From RGIG1681 sp017467625 (GTDB lineage: Bacteria; Bacillota; Clostridia; Christensenellales; UBA1242): a stretch of DNA of 64,000 bases. The DNA is taken from contig JAFUSN010000004.1 of NCBI GenBank assembly GCA_017467625.1, forward strand, positions 310,001 to 374,000, given 5' to 3'. Shown here one piece after another: positions 27,201 through 35,040 of the stretch; the first letter of the stretch is position 1; each line of letters starts with the position of its first letter. A program made the position numbers and the translations under genes. The notes under the pieces were generated by a model, which worked only from the letters and a program-made list of their open reading frames with translations, did no database searches and was not told the origin of the DNA.

Positions 27201-27533
27201 ATTCAATCATATGCATTCTATGAAACTGAAATAGAAAAAATATATATTCCAAACAGTGTTCGAAATATTTATGGGTATGCATTTGGAAGTATGTATTTCA
27301 TACAAGTTTTAGTTCTTCCAACAAACTTCAATTTACTTGCCACTAATGCGTTTACATGGACAACTGTTGAAAAGGTTTATTACATGGGAACGGAAGAGCA
27401 GTTTAGAGAAAACATTGGAACGCATATATCATACAACACAATTTATTTTAGGCGCGATTCTCAACCAATAACAGTAGGTGAAAACTATTGGCACTATGTG
27501 AATGGTGAAATTGTTGAATGGCCAAGCTTATAA
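21252..27533 (+). CDS. Giant multidomain surface protein with dockerin, GLUG, InlB and LRR modules
   Basis: A 2093-aa exported protein. I start at the ATG 21252, which has GGAGGT upstream; an earlier in-frame TTG would give a poor signal peptide. Order, by approximate residue: signal peptide 1-38; Asn/Glu-rich linker; helical region 85-380 with a hydrophobic stretch then coiled coil; GLUG-type beta-helix 550-800 (GGIAGENNGNISNC, GGIVGSNHGQIQNC); Ig-like; Cys-rich CxxC pairs 1075-1200; cohesin-like 1210-1345; dockerin type I 1350-1425 with two calcium loops (GDVNGDEIVDLVDA, GDVNLDGSIDISD); about five InlB repeats 1430-1835; BspA-type leucine-rich repeats 1915-2060. No sortase motif or C-terminal helix, so retention may rely on cohesin-dockerin binding to the lipoprotein upstream. 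Confidence 0.88.
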   Translation: MKGTKTKKFLFLMFSLILSVFMLTFTVTSSVKTLSFVYAAPPLEDEINEIGDIGINNNNDHGDNNIQIVNNEENQNANANEAANNIQNQPEAADGKTRWQKADAATRRAAIESGIKAASELNDLIIDMVKNKGATDYPKFLISIAKNTAAMAATIYFGNPAAGTAVTTGVDSILKWFHLGESSQTELQMMESRLNDRFDEVLDRIDTVKDDIQKLSAQISEEIDTVLNKIDESFEAYYAKTQVTDFIYSTSGNFSYNMLRDYLYSTTNYSLYYNVVDAIINKKSDAEIETQYNNLYYALMHYDLASGVKSNIDRFTEYYIASSTRQSICHYYYEYLSSNQSYIDSNASVLAADFAAQVYYDYAYTLNVIRMINAYQISQIYLNNSELSVEEIREAKYYYGTGENDFVTINYLENILSVDLENKAKDAYNQMLKDVEDVLGLSDSFFVEEADGRQRYVTENKLGTFGNVIEGETVYLNQVIAQFCNRFALDATLFKYEFKQGETLLVDDKSLGYYKVNTTEPFTGSVYYDGTLVYSIPFKVNNNENYLGGKGTKTDPFVIASVAQYKLMLRENKSDYCYLLIKDIDFKKEAVSSVASTREPYMGVFDGGGHKLINIKVSYGSENQTSIFGAIGGSGVVKYLEVDGADISESGENNAKSLSVGIIAAVNNGTIYSTFVTDSSVSASRDSNEKHSNLNKAIYMYVGGIAGENNGNISNCKVENTSVKGNSVRFYQTDKDSYNQNSVYVGGIVGSNHGQIQNCYVSSNVKPSASAKSEMNEGLSFRYPYINVYAGGVAGLASSLKTIKNVYSSVASENLTTSYDYKNRNWSGGSFGNHCESKKHTYIPNKSEADLNAIKGTNADAYKIANVARTIKFSFSTEKDAELDCSKDLVYVGTDKSFRLENLKLSLVMDKNGEEIEEKSCLSVIGVYGFDSYNPDKQNNVVRNVMLKIYDSLNNSVYTLKTGYYVKKNSIYKLSLPSETTYKFELGSTITGDVFDDLKINTVNAHYHDGTIENVASGAVFSLDTTDSVGAAVGRVTYNNLSCDVECFVECTDPLVDGKVVVTKYILSANKLTCTVIGYRTRVCERCGKTEIEDFIRVFNTVIANAKATSCSEPGYTGDICIAADGEVFAEQVVIERGKSIAIIDHNFDYSSVNVDNYRDEHYHYCVDCHHQEPHMFRTIENNNELILECVTCGYTTKIESVSREQIEKLPRVVVSNSYAISSSREIKVFIDLHASTGITAANFSVNYDPALSLVSYELGNILNSSDTIDAFKVYEDHINVTLAQKGTDYSTDGTILILVFKLPNNAVNTNKFKVEVTNKDQKDKFTDKNGNKTDFVAYSGGIIMVSHLPGDVNGDEIVDLVDAVIISNYVVLDYNDQLEFVRNMSSRNPNFNIFYGDVNLDGSIDISDIVQLLRYTTGGYETTFVSNIFEVELNLDDGTTNQQSILVRYDGGESKFGDMQPLPELTKPGYKFVGWFTGFGGTGKQITNDTKVFYNKDQYKQTLYAHFIPNTITFNANGGTGSKPSLNYLSAIDLSNSYNEYISYITKEAQVYFDTNGIGTNSVSLLTYTFLGWATDPNGPVIYYENDTSIDLAKSGYDGVGNLVLYAVWSEEYVDPYKAEVVGYTFLGWTGVNKNEVIWDGETPLKVDSNITLYAKWRKNSFSFTYNSGTGDSHTELIVRDINNYDSKLWKNEYVRTGYHFRGWSLVEMAVVVDFNDEHVLTEENLEYVMNFIDNYGKVNLYAVWEGYTYYIEFSGNSTEVSGTMDGITVKYGEEFRLPAHTFTSIPAHKHLAGWSVYGGENNSVKYADQAFVSNITTVENETIMLYAVWEYDTYRVNYVMSGYLLASDVVPYNSSYTMRTKFSQYGENYEAARYVNEDFNEVGKTFEHWTTERTLSIEVQLIYYNTDNRFDLVVNSSGKGVITGYNGPTNGVLLIPSYIQQTREDSVFYEVETIETKAFASEGRATRLHFDALVIATSVRNIQSYAFYETEIEKIYIPNSVRNIYGYAFGSMYFIQVLVLPTNFNLLATNAFTWTTVEKVYYMGTEEQFRENIGTHISYNTIYFRRDSQPITVGENYWHYVNGEIVEWPSL

Positions 27534-27538
27534 AATAA

Positions 27539-27568
27539 AAAAAAGAAGGCGGAGAGCCTTCTTTTTTT
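27539..27568. terminator. Bidirectional terminator
   Basis: Perfect 10-bp stem AAAAGAAGGC / GCCTTCTTTT, loop GGAGA, between two convergent genes. Confidence 0.92.
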
Positions 27569-27577
27569 ATTTGTGTT

Positions 27578-29221
27578 TTATTTTAAAACTGGAAGTCCAA
27601 GGTCGTGTTCAGCCCAAATGTCATTTGTGAATGAATCTTCAATAATTTTTTGAACAAGCTCATCGTTTTTGTCTGTGACAAATTTTTCACTCAATGCACT
27701 GTAATCTTCTAAATTCAATGCTTCAACTAAAATTTCATTAAAAATGATGCTTTCATCAAAAACAATTGCAACGGCTGAATATTGAATGTTTTTAGGATTT
27801 GCAATTCCAGCAAAATAAACATTTGCATTTGAAGCGGCAATGTTAATTTTTCCAGCTGCAATTGTTGATGAAATTGTGAAAGGCATTGTTGATGTGTTTT
27901 CAACTTCACCAGCGAGTTCACCAAAGTAAATTTTTGTTTGATCTGTATCATTTAAAACTGAAGTATTTATTGTTCCTGAAAAGTAAGTTGTGTTAATGGC
28001 AAGCGAGTTTAATTTATTTTTTGTTGCAACAATTTTCCCAGCAAAGCCTCCAACAAAGTTTGATGACTCATTTAAAGCAATGGTTAAATTTAAATTTGCC
28101 GTTGATTTAACAAATGAATTTGAAATGTCTGAATTGGCTGCAAAACCAACAATTTCACCAGCAAACAGGGAATTTGCCTTTAGGTTAACACTCATTGAAA
28201 TTTCATCAGTAATGGAAATTCTTTGAATTGTTGAATCATCACATTTTGCAACAATTAATCCAATGTATGCATTTTCAAAAGAAACATTTGAACTAATTGA
28301 AACAGATGTTTGTTTAATTTTGAGTGCAGAAATTCGTGCATTTTTTGCAACATTAATTATTCCGGCATAGGCTGAACCATTTTCATTTTTTACAGATAGC
28401 TTAAAGTTTGAAATGGTGTGACCATTTCCATAAATTGAACCTGTAAATGGTTTTTGTTCTGATCCAATTGAATTAATTTCTTGTCCACCAAAATCAATAT
28501 CGTTTTTAATGACAATGATTTTGTTGTCCCAATTTGAAACTTCGTTTAGTTTGTTGAATTCTTCAACAGTTGAAACTTCGTAGTTTGTTTGTGTTTTTGC
28601 ATTATTCAAAAATTCTCTAGTAATCAAAATTGCTGCAACTGCAATAATGGCGACAATTAAAACAATCAAAATTCCAAGCCGTGTTTTTCGTGTATCAATT
28701 TTTCGTCTGTTGTTTTCAATAATTTTGTTCTTTTCTTCCTGCTGTTTTTTCTGCACAAGCATCAATTTTTTTTCAACTTCAAGAGCGTTAAGCTTTGATA
28801 GTTCACTTTTAATATGAATTTCTTCATCGTGTGGAACAAATTTAATTGCAAGTTTTGCATATTCTTTAAAGTCATTTGAGTCAGGAATTATGTTCAAATT
28901 ATGTGTTTTTGACCTCACAACCCCGTAGTAGCCCCTAAAATCTTTTTCATTTAATTGAATTGCACGCTTATAGTATTGTTCAGCCTTGTCAAAGTCACCT
29001 TGAAAGAGGGCAATATCACCATGTTTAATTGCATCATTAAAATCAACTTTTTCTTGAAAGTCTTTTTCGCTTAAGCTTTCAACCATTTCAATGTCTTTTT
29101 CATCAATCAGTTCTTGTAATAAAAAAGTTGATCCGCAATGGGCGCATGTTATTGATTTTGCGTTCATATCAAGCGAAACACTTGCTGAACAATTTTTACA
29201 CTTTAAATTTATGAGCGACAT
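27578..29221 (-). CDS. Zinc-ribbon, TPR, transmembrane and GLUG-repeat protein
   Basis: A 547-aa membrane protein. A zinc ribbon opens it (Cys8, Cys11, Cys26, Cys29), then a TPR-like helical pair at about 60-130 (GDIALFQGDFDKAEQYYKRAI), a charged coiled coil 140-180, one transmembrane helix 182-200 and an outside part of about 340 residues with GLUG-like coils (GSIYGNGHTISNFKL, YAGIINVAKNARISAL). The outside part resembles the GLUG section of the giant protein it faces. Ribosome site AAGGAG. The inside zinc ribbon/TPR plus outside beta-helix suggests a sensor or assembly factor for surface proteins; the role is unknown. Confidence 0.75.
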   Translation of the reverse strand: MSLINLKCKNCSASVSLDMNAKSITCAHCGSTFLLQELIDEKDIEMVESLSEKDFQEKVDFNDAIKHGDIALFQGDFDKAEQYYKRAIQLNEKDFRGYYGVVRSKTHNLNIIPDSNDFKEYAKLAIKFVPHDEEIHIKSELSKLNALEVEKKLMLVQKKQQEEKNKIIENNRRKIDTRKTRLGILIVLIVAIIAVAAILITREFLNNAKTQTNYEVSTVEEFNKLNEVSNWDNKIIVIKNDIDFGGQEINSIGSEQKPFTGSIYGNGHTISNFKLSVKNENGSAYAGIINVAKNARISALKIKQTSVSISSNVSFENAYIGLIVAKCDDSTIQRISITDEISMSVNLKANSLFAGEIVGFAANSDISNSFVKSTANLNLTIALNESSNFVGGFAGKIVATKNKLNSLAINTTYFSGTINTSVLNDTDQTKIYFGELAGEVENTSTMPFTISSTIAAGKINIAASNANVYFAGIANPKNIQYSAVAIVFDESIIFNEILVEALNLEDYSALSEKFVTDKNDELVQKIIEDSFTNDIWAEHDLGLPVLK

Positions 29222-29341
29222 AATCTCTCCTTTACTATATAATAATAAAATTTTTAGAACAGATTGTAAAACAAAAAATCACAAAATATGAATTTTTAAT
29301 TACTAAATTCAACAAACTAAATTATAAAATAATTTAATAGT

Positions 29342-29370
29342 TTGACAACAAAAAATAAAATATGTAAACT
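29342..29370 (+). promoter_or_regulatory. Promoter placing the start site on the ATG
   Basis: TTGACA, 17 bases, TAAACT. With the last -10 base at -7, +1 falls on 29377, the A of the first ATG; no ribosome site exists between. Confidence 0.7.
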
Positions 29371-29376
29371 TGAACT

Positions 29377-32300
29377 ATGATGAAGGGTAAAATTCAAAAA
29401 AATAAAAGTAAGTTTTTAAAATTTTTTGTGTTAATTTTCATGGCCTTTTGCCTATCATTTGCTGCGCTTGCTGGAGTGTTAAATTTTCATTCAAACAGCG
29501 TTTCAAAAGCAACTTCAATTTATGGCGAGCCTGAAACATACATTTATCCTTATTTAGATGCAGACTACTCTGCAATTGAGTCAAGTTATGACCTAAGAAA
29601 CACATATCCAATTTATTCTCAAAATCAAACTTCAAGTGAGCTTTGCTGGATATATGCTCCAATGAAAGCACTTGAAACTTCACTTATGATTGGAACCCAT
29701 GAGTACTACAATTTTTCTGAAACAGCAACTGCAATTTTTGCATATCTTTCAAGTGGAAGTCCAAGTGCAAAAATCAACAGACCAATAAGTGATTCTGAAC
29801 TTGGAAAATTTGATGAAGTTAGTGCAAACTATGGGCTTGTTTATGAATCACAATTTTCAAATGACAATTATTACTTGGTTGATGAAAACAATGTTAATTT
29901 AATTAAAGACAATTTAGTAAGTTTGGCTGATAAAAATGTGTTTAATTTGGTTAAACCAATAAAGTTTAGTGATGCTGAATATTATTTAATGTCAACTTTA
30001 GATCAAAAACAAAACATCATCAAATTATTCATAAAAGACCATGGCGGAATTGCAGCCGCTGTTGAGCCTGGAACAATCTATAACAACAACGTAAATTATG
30101 TTTATGTAAACAGTACTTCGTATGACACTGATGATGGAAGAGTTTTTTTAAATGGCCACATGATGTGTATTGTTGGTTGGGACGACAATTTTGAAGTTTC
30201 AAACACTGAAAAGGGTGCATGGATTGCGGTTAATTCTTGGGGGCAAGAGTCATATCAAGAGATGTGTTACATCCCTTATTCTTATGAATTTTCATACAGT
30301 AGGCTTTTTGGATATGTGTATGTTGGCACAGACAAAATTGAACTTGAAAGTTCTTCAGCAAAAGTTTTTAGCAAAAGTGTACTTGGTGCAGATTCAACTT
30401 CACTTATTAAAAATATTTTTTGGTATGGTGAAGATTTAACTTTAGCTTATAATGTTGATGAAAGTTTAACCAATTTTGGAATTTTAAGCACCAAGATAAT
30501 TAAGGGAACTGAAGATGTAACTAATTATAAAATTGGAAATCAATTTATTTTTGAAATTTCAATAACTGAACCAATTTCAGGGCTTCCTGGAATGATTACA
30601 ATTGCTGCTGGTGATTTAACGCAAAATCTTCAGTTTGATGGAGAATATGTTATTGAGTTTTACTATGGAAGTGAAGTTATTGAAACAAAGCAGTTTGTAA
30701 TTTGGAATGGTCTTGAAACATCTTATGTTAACATTGAAAAATCAACGGGTGTTGTTTCAAATGCAAACTATGGTTATTCAATGCTCAGTGGAATTTCTGC
30801 TGCAGACATTTCATCATGTTTTTACATAAATTCAAATTCCGACTCAATTTTGAATTTGTATTTGCAAAAATATGAATTAGATTTTAATTATGACAGAACT
30901 TTAAATTTGGTGTATTTTGTTCGCTATTACAATGAAGATGGAACAACAACAAACATGCCAGAATTTAACAATGGAACGGCTGGGAAAGGTATTTCTGCAG
31001 CAAAGTTCACAGTAAACGGACTTCGTTTTTCAGACTATGCTGGAAAAAAGGTTGAAATTCAACTTCAAGTTTCAACTTCATACACTCTTCCAAATCCAAC
31101 AAATCCATCTTTAAATGTGAATTATTCTTTCGCAAAAACTTATTATGTGAATTTTTTGGTTAGCACATACACTTCAAACAGCGTTGTTGATGCAAATGCT
31201 CATTCAGTGATTTATATGCTTGACGGTGGAAAGAATGCATATCAAAATGTCACAAAAATTCCAAACAGCGAAACTGAATCTTCAACATTTGACAGTATTA
31301 AACTTTTTGCTCCAACCAAAAGTGGTTCAACAAGTCTTTTTGATGGTTGGTATTTAGATGCTGAACTAACCGAGCCTGTCACATCATTATCGCTTGATTT
31401 AGATAGAGACCTGGTTTTATATGCCAAGTGGATTGATCCAACAATAAATTATTTCAATCAAACAGCAACCGTTGTTCAAGAAGAATTTGTTTATGGTGAT
31501 GAAATTAGTCTTTCGGTGACTTTTGAAGGAACTGAAGATTTGGCTCAATATAGTGCTGACAGGGTGTCTAGCAGGCAAGTAATTAAAGTTAATGGAACAA
31601 GTTTTTATGATGAAAATTTAGCAAAATCATTTAACTTCGTTTTTCCAATTTTAAGTGTTGGAAATTATGAGGTTGTTGTTGAAACAAACATAACAATTGA
31701 CAATAGCAGCAGCAAAACACAAACAAAAACAACCCTTGTTTCATTTTTAGTTGTTGCTCGTCCATTAAGTGTAACTTTTTCAAATCAAACCTTAACATAT
31801 GATGGAAGTTATCATAAGTTAACTCCAAATGTTTCTGGATATATTGGAACAACTGTTCCGGAAATTATTGCAACAACCGATGAATTTAGAAATGCCGGGG
31901 TCTATGAATATGAAGTTACTGGTGTTAACAATATAAATTATTACATTGATTCATCTAATTCAGGAACTTTAACAATCAACAAAAAAGATATTTCAATAAC
32001 ATGGATTAGAACAGAATTTGTTTATGACAATTTGCCACACTCCGTAACTTATCAATTTTCAGGGTTAATTTCTGGTGATGCGGCTCCAATAATCACGATT
32101 GAAGGAAATGGAAAAACTGATGTTGGAACTTATGAAATTGTTGTTGATAATGCAAGTTTTGGTTCAAATAATTATAATCTTGTTTCAGGCACTTCAAGAA
32201 CAAGTCTTGTAATTAAGCCAGAGGCTTTGGTTATTCGAGTTAATGATGTTACTGAACCATTGAAGAAAGATCCAATTTACAGGCAAACTCCAACGTGGAC

Positions 32301-32760
32301 CTTGGTTAGTGGAACGGTTTATAATGAAGAAAATGTTGAAACAGAGCAAACACTAGGGCTTACAATTGTTACGCAGGGAAAAGATGCCGAAAAAAGTGGA
32401 AGATATCCAATCACTGCAACAATTTCAAATTCAAACTATTCTGCTGAAATTTTAAATGGAACTTACACAGTTACTGGAAATTATGTTGTTCATTACATTC
32501 TTCCTGATGGAACAAGATATGATGAATATTTGAATGATGGTGAAACGCCAAAGGGTATTGATTCAAAAACATATTCAAAACCACTATTCAGCTACTATGT
32601 TTACAGTGAAGACCTAAACAACTTTTATGGTGTTGACACAACCATTATTGTTGAAGTTAAAAGTTATGCTTGGATGATTTATGCTGGTGTAGTTTTAGTT
32701 GCTGTTGTGGTAATTTACTTTGTAATGACGCGAAAGCAACGAAGGAATAAAGTTTCTTAA
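29377..32760 (+). CDS. Surface papain-like (C1A) cysteine protease with InlB and MBG domains
   Basis: A 1127-aa exported protein. After a signal peptide (to about residue 45) comes a C1A protease domain, residues 60-320. The oxyanion Gln84, nucleophile Cys90 (SELCWIYA), His261 (NGHMMCIVGWDD) and Asn286 (AVNSWGQ) are all present, so it should be active. Beta-sandwich regions follow, then an InlB repeat at about 610-690 (FDGWYLD, LVLYAKW), two or three MBG-type domains 800-1050, and a C-terminal transmembrane helix (about 1096-1117) with a basic tail RKQRRNK. No long propeptide precedes the catalytic domain. The mRNA appears leaderless. Likely substrates are surface or host proteins. Confidence 0.88.
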   Translation: MMKGKIQKNKSKFLKFFVLIFMAFCLSFAALAGVLNFHSNSVSKATSIYGEPETYIYPYLDADYSAIESSYDLRNTYPIYSQNQTSSELCWIYAPMKALETSLMIGTHEYYNFSETATAIFAYLSSGSPSAKINRPISDSELGKFDEVSANYGLVYESQFSNDNYYLVDENNVNLIKDNLVSLADKNVFNLVKPIKFSDAEYYLMSTLDQKQNIIKLFIKDHGGIAAAVEPGTIYNNNVNYVYVNSTSYDTDDGRVFLNGHMMCIVGWDDNFEVSNTEKGAWIAVNSWGQESYQEMCYIPYSYEFSYSRLFGYVYVGTDKIELESSSAKVFSKSVLGADSTSLIKNIFWYGEDLTLAYNVDESLTNFGILSTKIIKGTEDVTNYKIGNQFIFEISITEPISGLPGMITIAAGDLTQNLQFDGEYVIEFYYGSEVIETKQFVIWNGLETSYVNIEKSTGVVSNANYGYSMLSGISAADISSCFYINSNSDSILNLYLQKYELDFNYDRTLNLVYFVRYYNEDGTTTNMPEFNNGTAGKGISAAKFTVNGLRFSDYAGKKVEIQLQVSTSYTLPNPTNPSLNVNYSFAKTYYVNFLVSTYTSNSVVDANAHSVIYMLDGGKNAYQNVTKIPNSETESSTFDSIKLFAPTKSGSTSLFDGWYLDAELTEPVTSLSLDLDRDLVLYAKWIDPTINYFNQTATVVQEEFVYGDEISLSVTFEGTEDLAQYSADRVSSRQVIKVNGTSFYDENLAKSFNFVFPILSVGNYEVVVETNITIDNSSSKTQTKTTLVSFLVVARPLSVTFSNQTLTYDGSYHKLTPNVSGYIGTTVPEIIATTDEFRNAGVYEYEVTGVNNINYYIDSSNSGTLTINKKDISITWIRTEFVYDNLPHSVTYQFSGLISGDAAPIITIEGNGKTDVGTYEIVVDNASFGSNNYNLVSGTSRTSLVIKPEALVIRVNDVTEPLKKDPIYRQTPTWTLVSGTVYNEENVETEQTLGLTIVTQGKDAEKSGRYPITATISNSNYSAEILNGTYTVTGNYVVHYILPDGTRYDEYLNDGETPKGIDSKTYSKPLFSYYVYSEDLNNFYGVDTTIIVEVKSYAWMIYAGVVLVAVVVIYFVMTRKQRRNKVS

Positions 32761-32789
32761 AAATCACTGCATTTGCAGTGATTTTTTAT
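32760..32789 (+). terminator. Rho-independent terminator
   Basis: Stem AAATCACTGCA / TGCAGTGATTT with a tiny loop and T run. Confidence 0.92.
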
Positions 32790-32863
32790 TTTGGCACTCA
32801 AAAAGTTGAAAAATTATTTCAAAGTGTTATAATTAATCTATCACTAAACAAATTGAGGTGTTT

Positions 32864-34255
32864 ATGAAAAAAACAGATATTAGAGATTTTTATGCCGCAG
32901 CTGAAAAGTTTGATGGTCAAGAAGTAACCGTTGCTGGCTGGGTTAGAAGCGCAAGAGGTGGAAAATCTTTTGGATTTTTGGATTTAAATGACGGAACAAG
33001 TTTTAAAGGTGTTCAGGTTGTTTTTGATGCTGACAAACTTTCAAATTTTGAAGAAATTTCAAAACTTAACACTGGTTCAAGCGTAACTTGCACAGGAACT
33101 TTGGTTTTAACTCCTGAAGCAAGGCAACCTTTTGAAATTCACGCAAAAACAATTGTGGTTTTGAGCGCAACTGATAGCGAATATCCATTGCAAAAGAAAA
33201 AGATGACACTTGAATATTTAAGAGAAATTGCCTATCTTCGTCCAAGAACAAACACATATTCTGCAATTTTTAAAATTAGAAGCGTTGCAGCAATGGCAAT
33301 TCACGAATATTTTCAAAGTCATGGTTATATGTATGTGAACACACCTCTCATCACAACAACTGATTGTGAGGGAAGTGACCAAATGTTTAAAATAACAAAA
33401 CTTGATTTCAACAATCTTCCAAAAACTGAAGACGGAAAAGTTGATTTTACTCAAGATTTATTTGGCAAAAAGGCATACATAACTGGAAGTGGGCAACTTC
33501 ATGGTGAAGCTTTTGCGCTTGCATTTGGAAAAATTTATACATTTGGACCAACTTTTAGAACTGAAAACAGCAACACAAAAACTCATGCAAATGAGTTTTG
33601 GATGATTGAGCCTGAAATTGCATTTTGTGACTTAAATGGGCTTATGGACATTGAGGAAGAAATGCTTAAAAGTGTTGTTGCAAGAGTGTTGAACACTTGT
33701 CGCGCAGAACTTGAATTTTTGGATAAAAACATTCAAAATGGTTTAATTGAAAAACTTGAGAAATTGGTCACCAGCAAGTTCACAAGAATATCTCACCACG
33801 ATGCTGTTGAACTTTTGAAAAACTCTGGCGAGAAGTGGGAATTTGAGCCTGATTTTGAAGGAGATATTCAAAAAGAGCATGAAAAATATTTAACCAGTCA
33901 CTTTGATGGGCCAGTGTTCTTAACTGATTGGCCAAAAGATATAAAGGCTTATTACATGAAACTCAACAGTGATGGCAAAACTGTTGCTGCTGTTGACCTT
34001 TTGGTTCCAGGTGCTGGTGAGCTTATGGGTGGAAGTCAAAGAGAAACTGATTATGATTTAATTGTTTCTCGTTGCAAAGAACTTGGTGTTGACACAGCTC
34101 CAATTGATTGGTATTTAAATTTAAGAAAATATGGAAGTGTTGAACATTCAGGCTTTGGAATGGGATTTGAAAGGCTTGTAATTTATTTAACTGGTGTTGA
34201 TAACATTCGTGATTGTATTCCATTTCCAAGAACACCAAACAACTGTGATTATTAA
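32864..34255 (+). CDS. asnS: Asparaginyl-tRNA synthetase
   Basis: A 463-aa class IIb synthetase. An N-terminal OB-fold anticodon-binding domain (VTVAGWVRSARGGKSFGFLDLNDG) is followed by the catalytic domain with motif 2 (GPTFRTENSNTKTHANEFWMIEPE) and motif 3 (GFGMGFERLVIYLTG). The signature favours AsnRS over AspRS because of the short insertion and the RAENS-like RTENS. I use ATG 32864; the preceding GTG is part of the GAGGTG ribosome site. Promoter TTGAAA-16-TATAAT at 32806-32833. Confidence 0.96.
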   Translation: MKKTDIRDFYAAAEKFDGQEVTVAGWVRSARGGKSFGFLDLNDGTSFKGVQVVFDADKLSNFEEISKLNTGSSVTCTGTLVLTPEARQPFEIHAKTIVVLSATDSEYPLQKKKMTLEYLREIAYLRPRTNTYSAIFKIRSVAAMAIHEYFQSHGYMYVNTPLITTTDCEGSDQMFKITKLDFNNLPKTEDGKVDFTQDLFGKKAYITGSGQLHGEAFALAFGKIYTFGPTFRTENSNTKTHANEFWMIEPEIAFCDLNGLMDIEEEMLKSVVARVLNTCRAELEFLDKNIQNGLIEKLEKLVTSKFTRISHHDAVELLKNSGEKWEFEPDFEGDIQKEHEKYLTSHFDGPVFLTDWPKDIKAYYMKLNSDGKTVAAVDLLVPGAGELMGGSQRETDYDLIVSRCKELGVDTAPIDWYLNLRKYGSVEHSGFGMGFERLVIYLTGVDNIRDCIPFPRTPNNCDY

Positions 34256-34267
34256 TTTTGAAAAAAT

Positions 34268-34300
34268 AAAAAATCTCACATTCATTTGTGAGATTTTTTT
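34268..34300. terminator. Bidirectional terminator
   Basis: Stem AAAAATCTCACA / TTGTGAGATTTTT between asnS and a convergent gene whose stop codon touches it. Confidence 0.9.
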
Positions 34301-34727
34301 ATAAATTATTTTTGTTTTGATTTTCAGTTTCTTTAAAAGTTTTTTTAGTGTACTTATTGTTTTGTTTAAATTGTTCTTCAGCTATAATATCGGTTGCTTT
34401 TAAAATTTTATTTGTTGCAAATGGAATAATTATAACAGAAATAAATATGATACTCTCAAAAATTGTTGTTCCAATTTCAGATGCAAGTATTGTTCTTTGT
34501 GTTTGAAGTTCAGAAGTATTTTTGTTGATTGTTTCAACAATTTTCTCTAATTTGGCAACTTGTTCATTTAGTTCAACAATGTTCTTTATTTTTATAATTA
34601 AAAATATTACGAATAAGAAAATTAAAAAAAATCCAATAAAGTTTAATAAACCATTAGCATTGTCTGCTGCTGAGTTATAATTTTCCGGAAATTTTTGTTT
34701 ATTTTCATCTTCTTTAATGTAATCCAT
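34299..34727 (-). CDS. Two-helix membrane protein divergent from an XRE regulator
   Basis: A 142-aa protein. I start at ATG 34727 because TAGGAGGA lies just upstream; a longer frame from 34772 would run through the regulator's operator. One hydrophobic helix at about residues 28-50, a coiled-coil stretch (VELNEQVAKLEKIVETINKN), and a second helix at about 90-112, with a Lys/Asn-rich tail. No family recognised. It faces away from a gene for an XRE repressor, and two inverted repeats lie between, so it is probably under that repressor's control. Confidence 0.65.
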   Translation of the reverse strand: MDYIKEDENKQKFPENYNSAADNANGLLNFIGFFLIFLFVIFLIIKIKNIVELNEQVAKLEKIVETINKNTSELQTQRTILASEIGTTIFESIIFISVIIIPFATNKILKATDIIAEEQFKQNNKYTKKTFKETENQNKNNL

Positions 34728-34751
34728 AAATCCTCCTACTAATATAATAAT

Positions 34752-34765
34752 CTTACAGTTGTAAG
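34752..34765. promoter_or_regulatory. Operator 1 of the XRE regulator (candidate)
   Basis: Perfect palindrome CTTACA-GT-TGTAAG in the divergent intergenic region. Confidence 0.65.
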
Positions 34766-34780
34766 AATGCAAGTTATTTT

Positions 34781-34794
34781 CTTACTTTTGTGAG
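34781..34794. promoter_or_regulatory. Operator 2 of the XRE regulator (candidate)
   Basis: CTTAC-TTTT-GTGAG, the same half-site with one change, 29 bases (about three helical turns) from operator 1. It touches the extended -10 box TGAGATAAT of the regulator gene (34791-34799), so binding would block transcription. Confidence 0.65.
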
Positions 34795-34805
34795 ATAATT
34801 TATAT

Positions 34806-35012
34806 ATGGAAAATAAATTTAAGGACATTTTAAAGGAGTTGCGAACTGAACGCGGAATTGGACAAATTGAATTAGCTTCAAGGCTTAAAGTTAGTAATGG
34901 AATCATCAGTTTGTGGGAAAATGGATTGCGTGAACCAAATATGTCTTCATTAATCACAATTGCAGAATTCTTTAATGTTTCAATTGATTATTTAGTTGGA
35001 AGGGAAAAATAA
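34806..35012 (+). CDS. XRE-family HTH regulator
   Basis: A 68-aa DNA-binding protein consisting of little more than a helix-turn-helix (FKDILKELRTERGIGQIELASRL, then SNGIISLWENGLREPN) and a short dimerising end (FFNVSIDYLVGREK). There is no ribosome site: the extended -10 box ends seven bases before the ATG, which predicts a leaderless message. Two palindromes in the upstream region suggest autoregulation and control of the divergent membrane-protein gene. Confidence 0.9.
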   Translation: MENKFKDILKELRTERGIGQIELASRLKVSNGIISLWENGLREPNMSSLITIAEFFNVSIDYLVGREK

Positions 35013-35040
35013 AAAGCAACCATTCAAGGTTGCTTTTTTT
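35011..35040. terminator. Bidirectional terminator
   Basis: Stem AAAAAGCAACC / GGTTGCTTTTT, loop ATTCAA, between the XRE gene and the convergent Sua5 gene. Confidence 0.92.

Noticed and set aside
21252..27533. CRISPR or tandem DNA repeats in the surface-protein genes
   Set aside because: The InlB and GLUG units repeat at protein level only; no exact DNA repeats with regular spacers were seen anywhere in the window.
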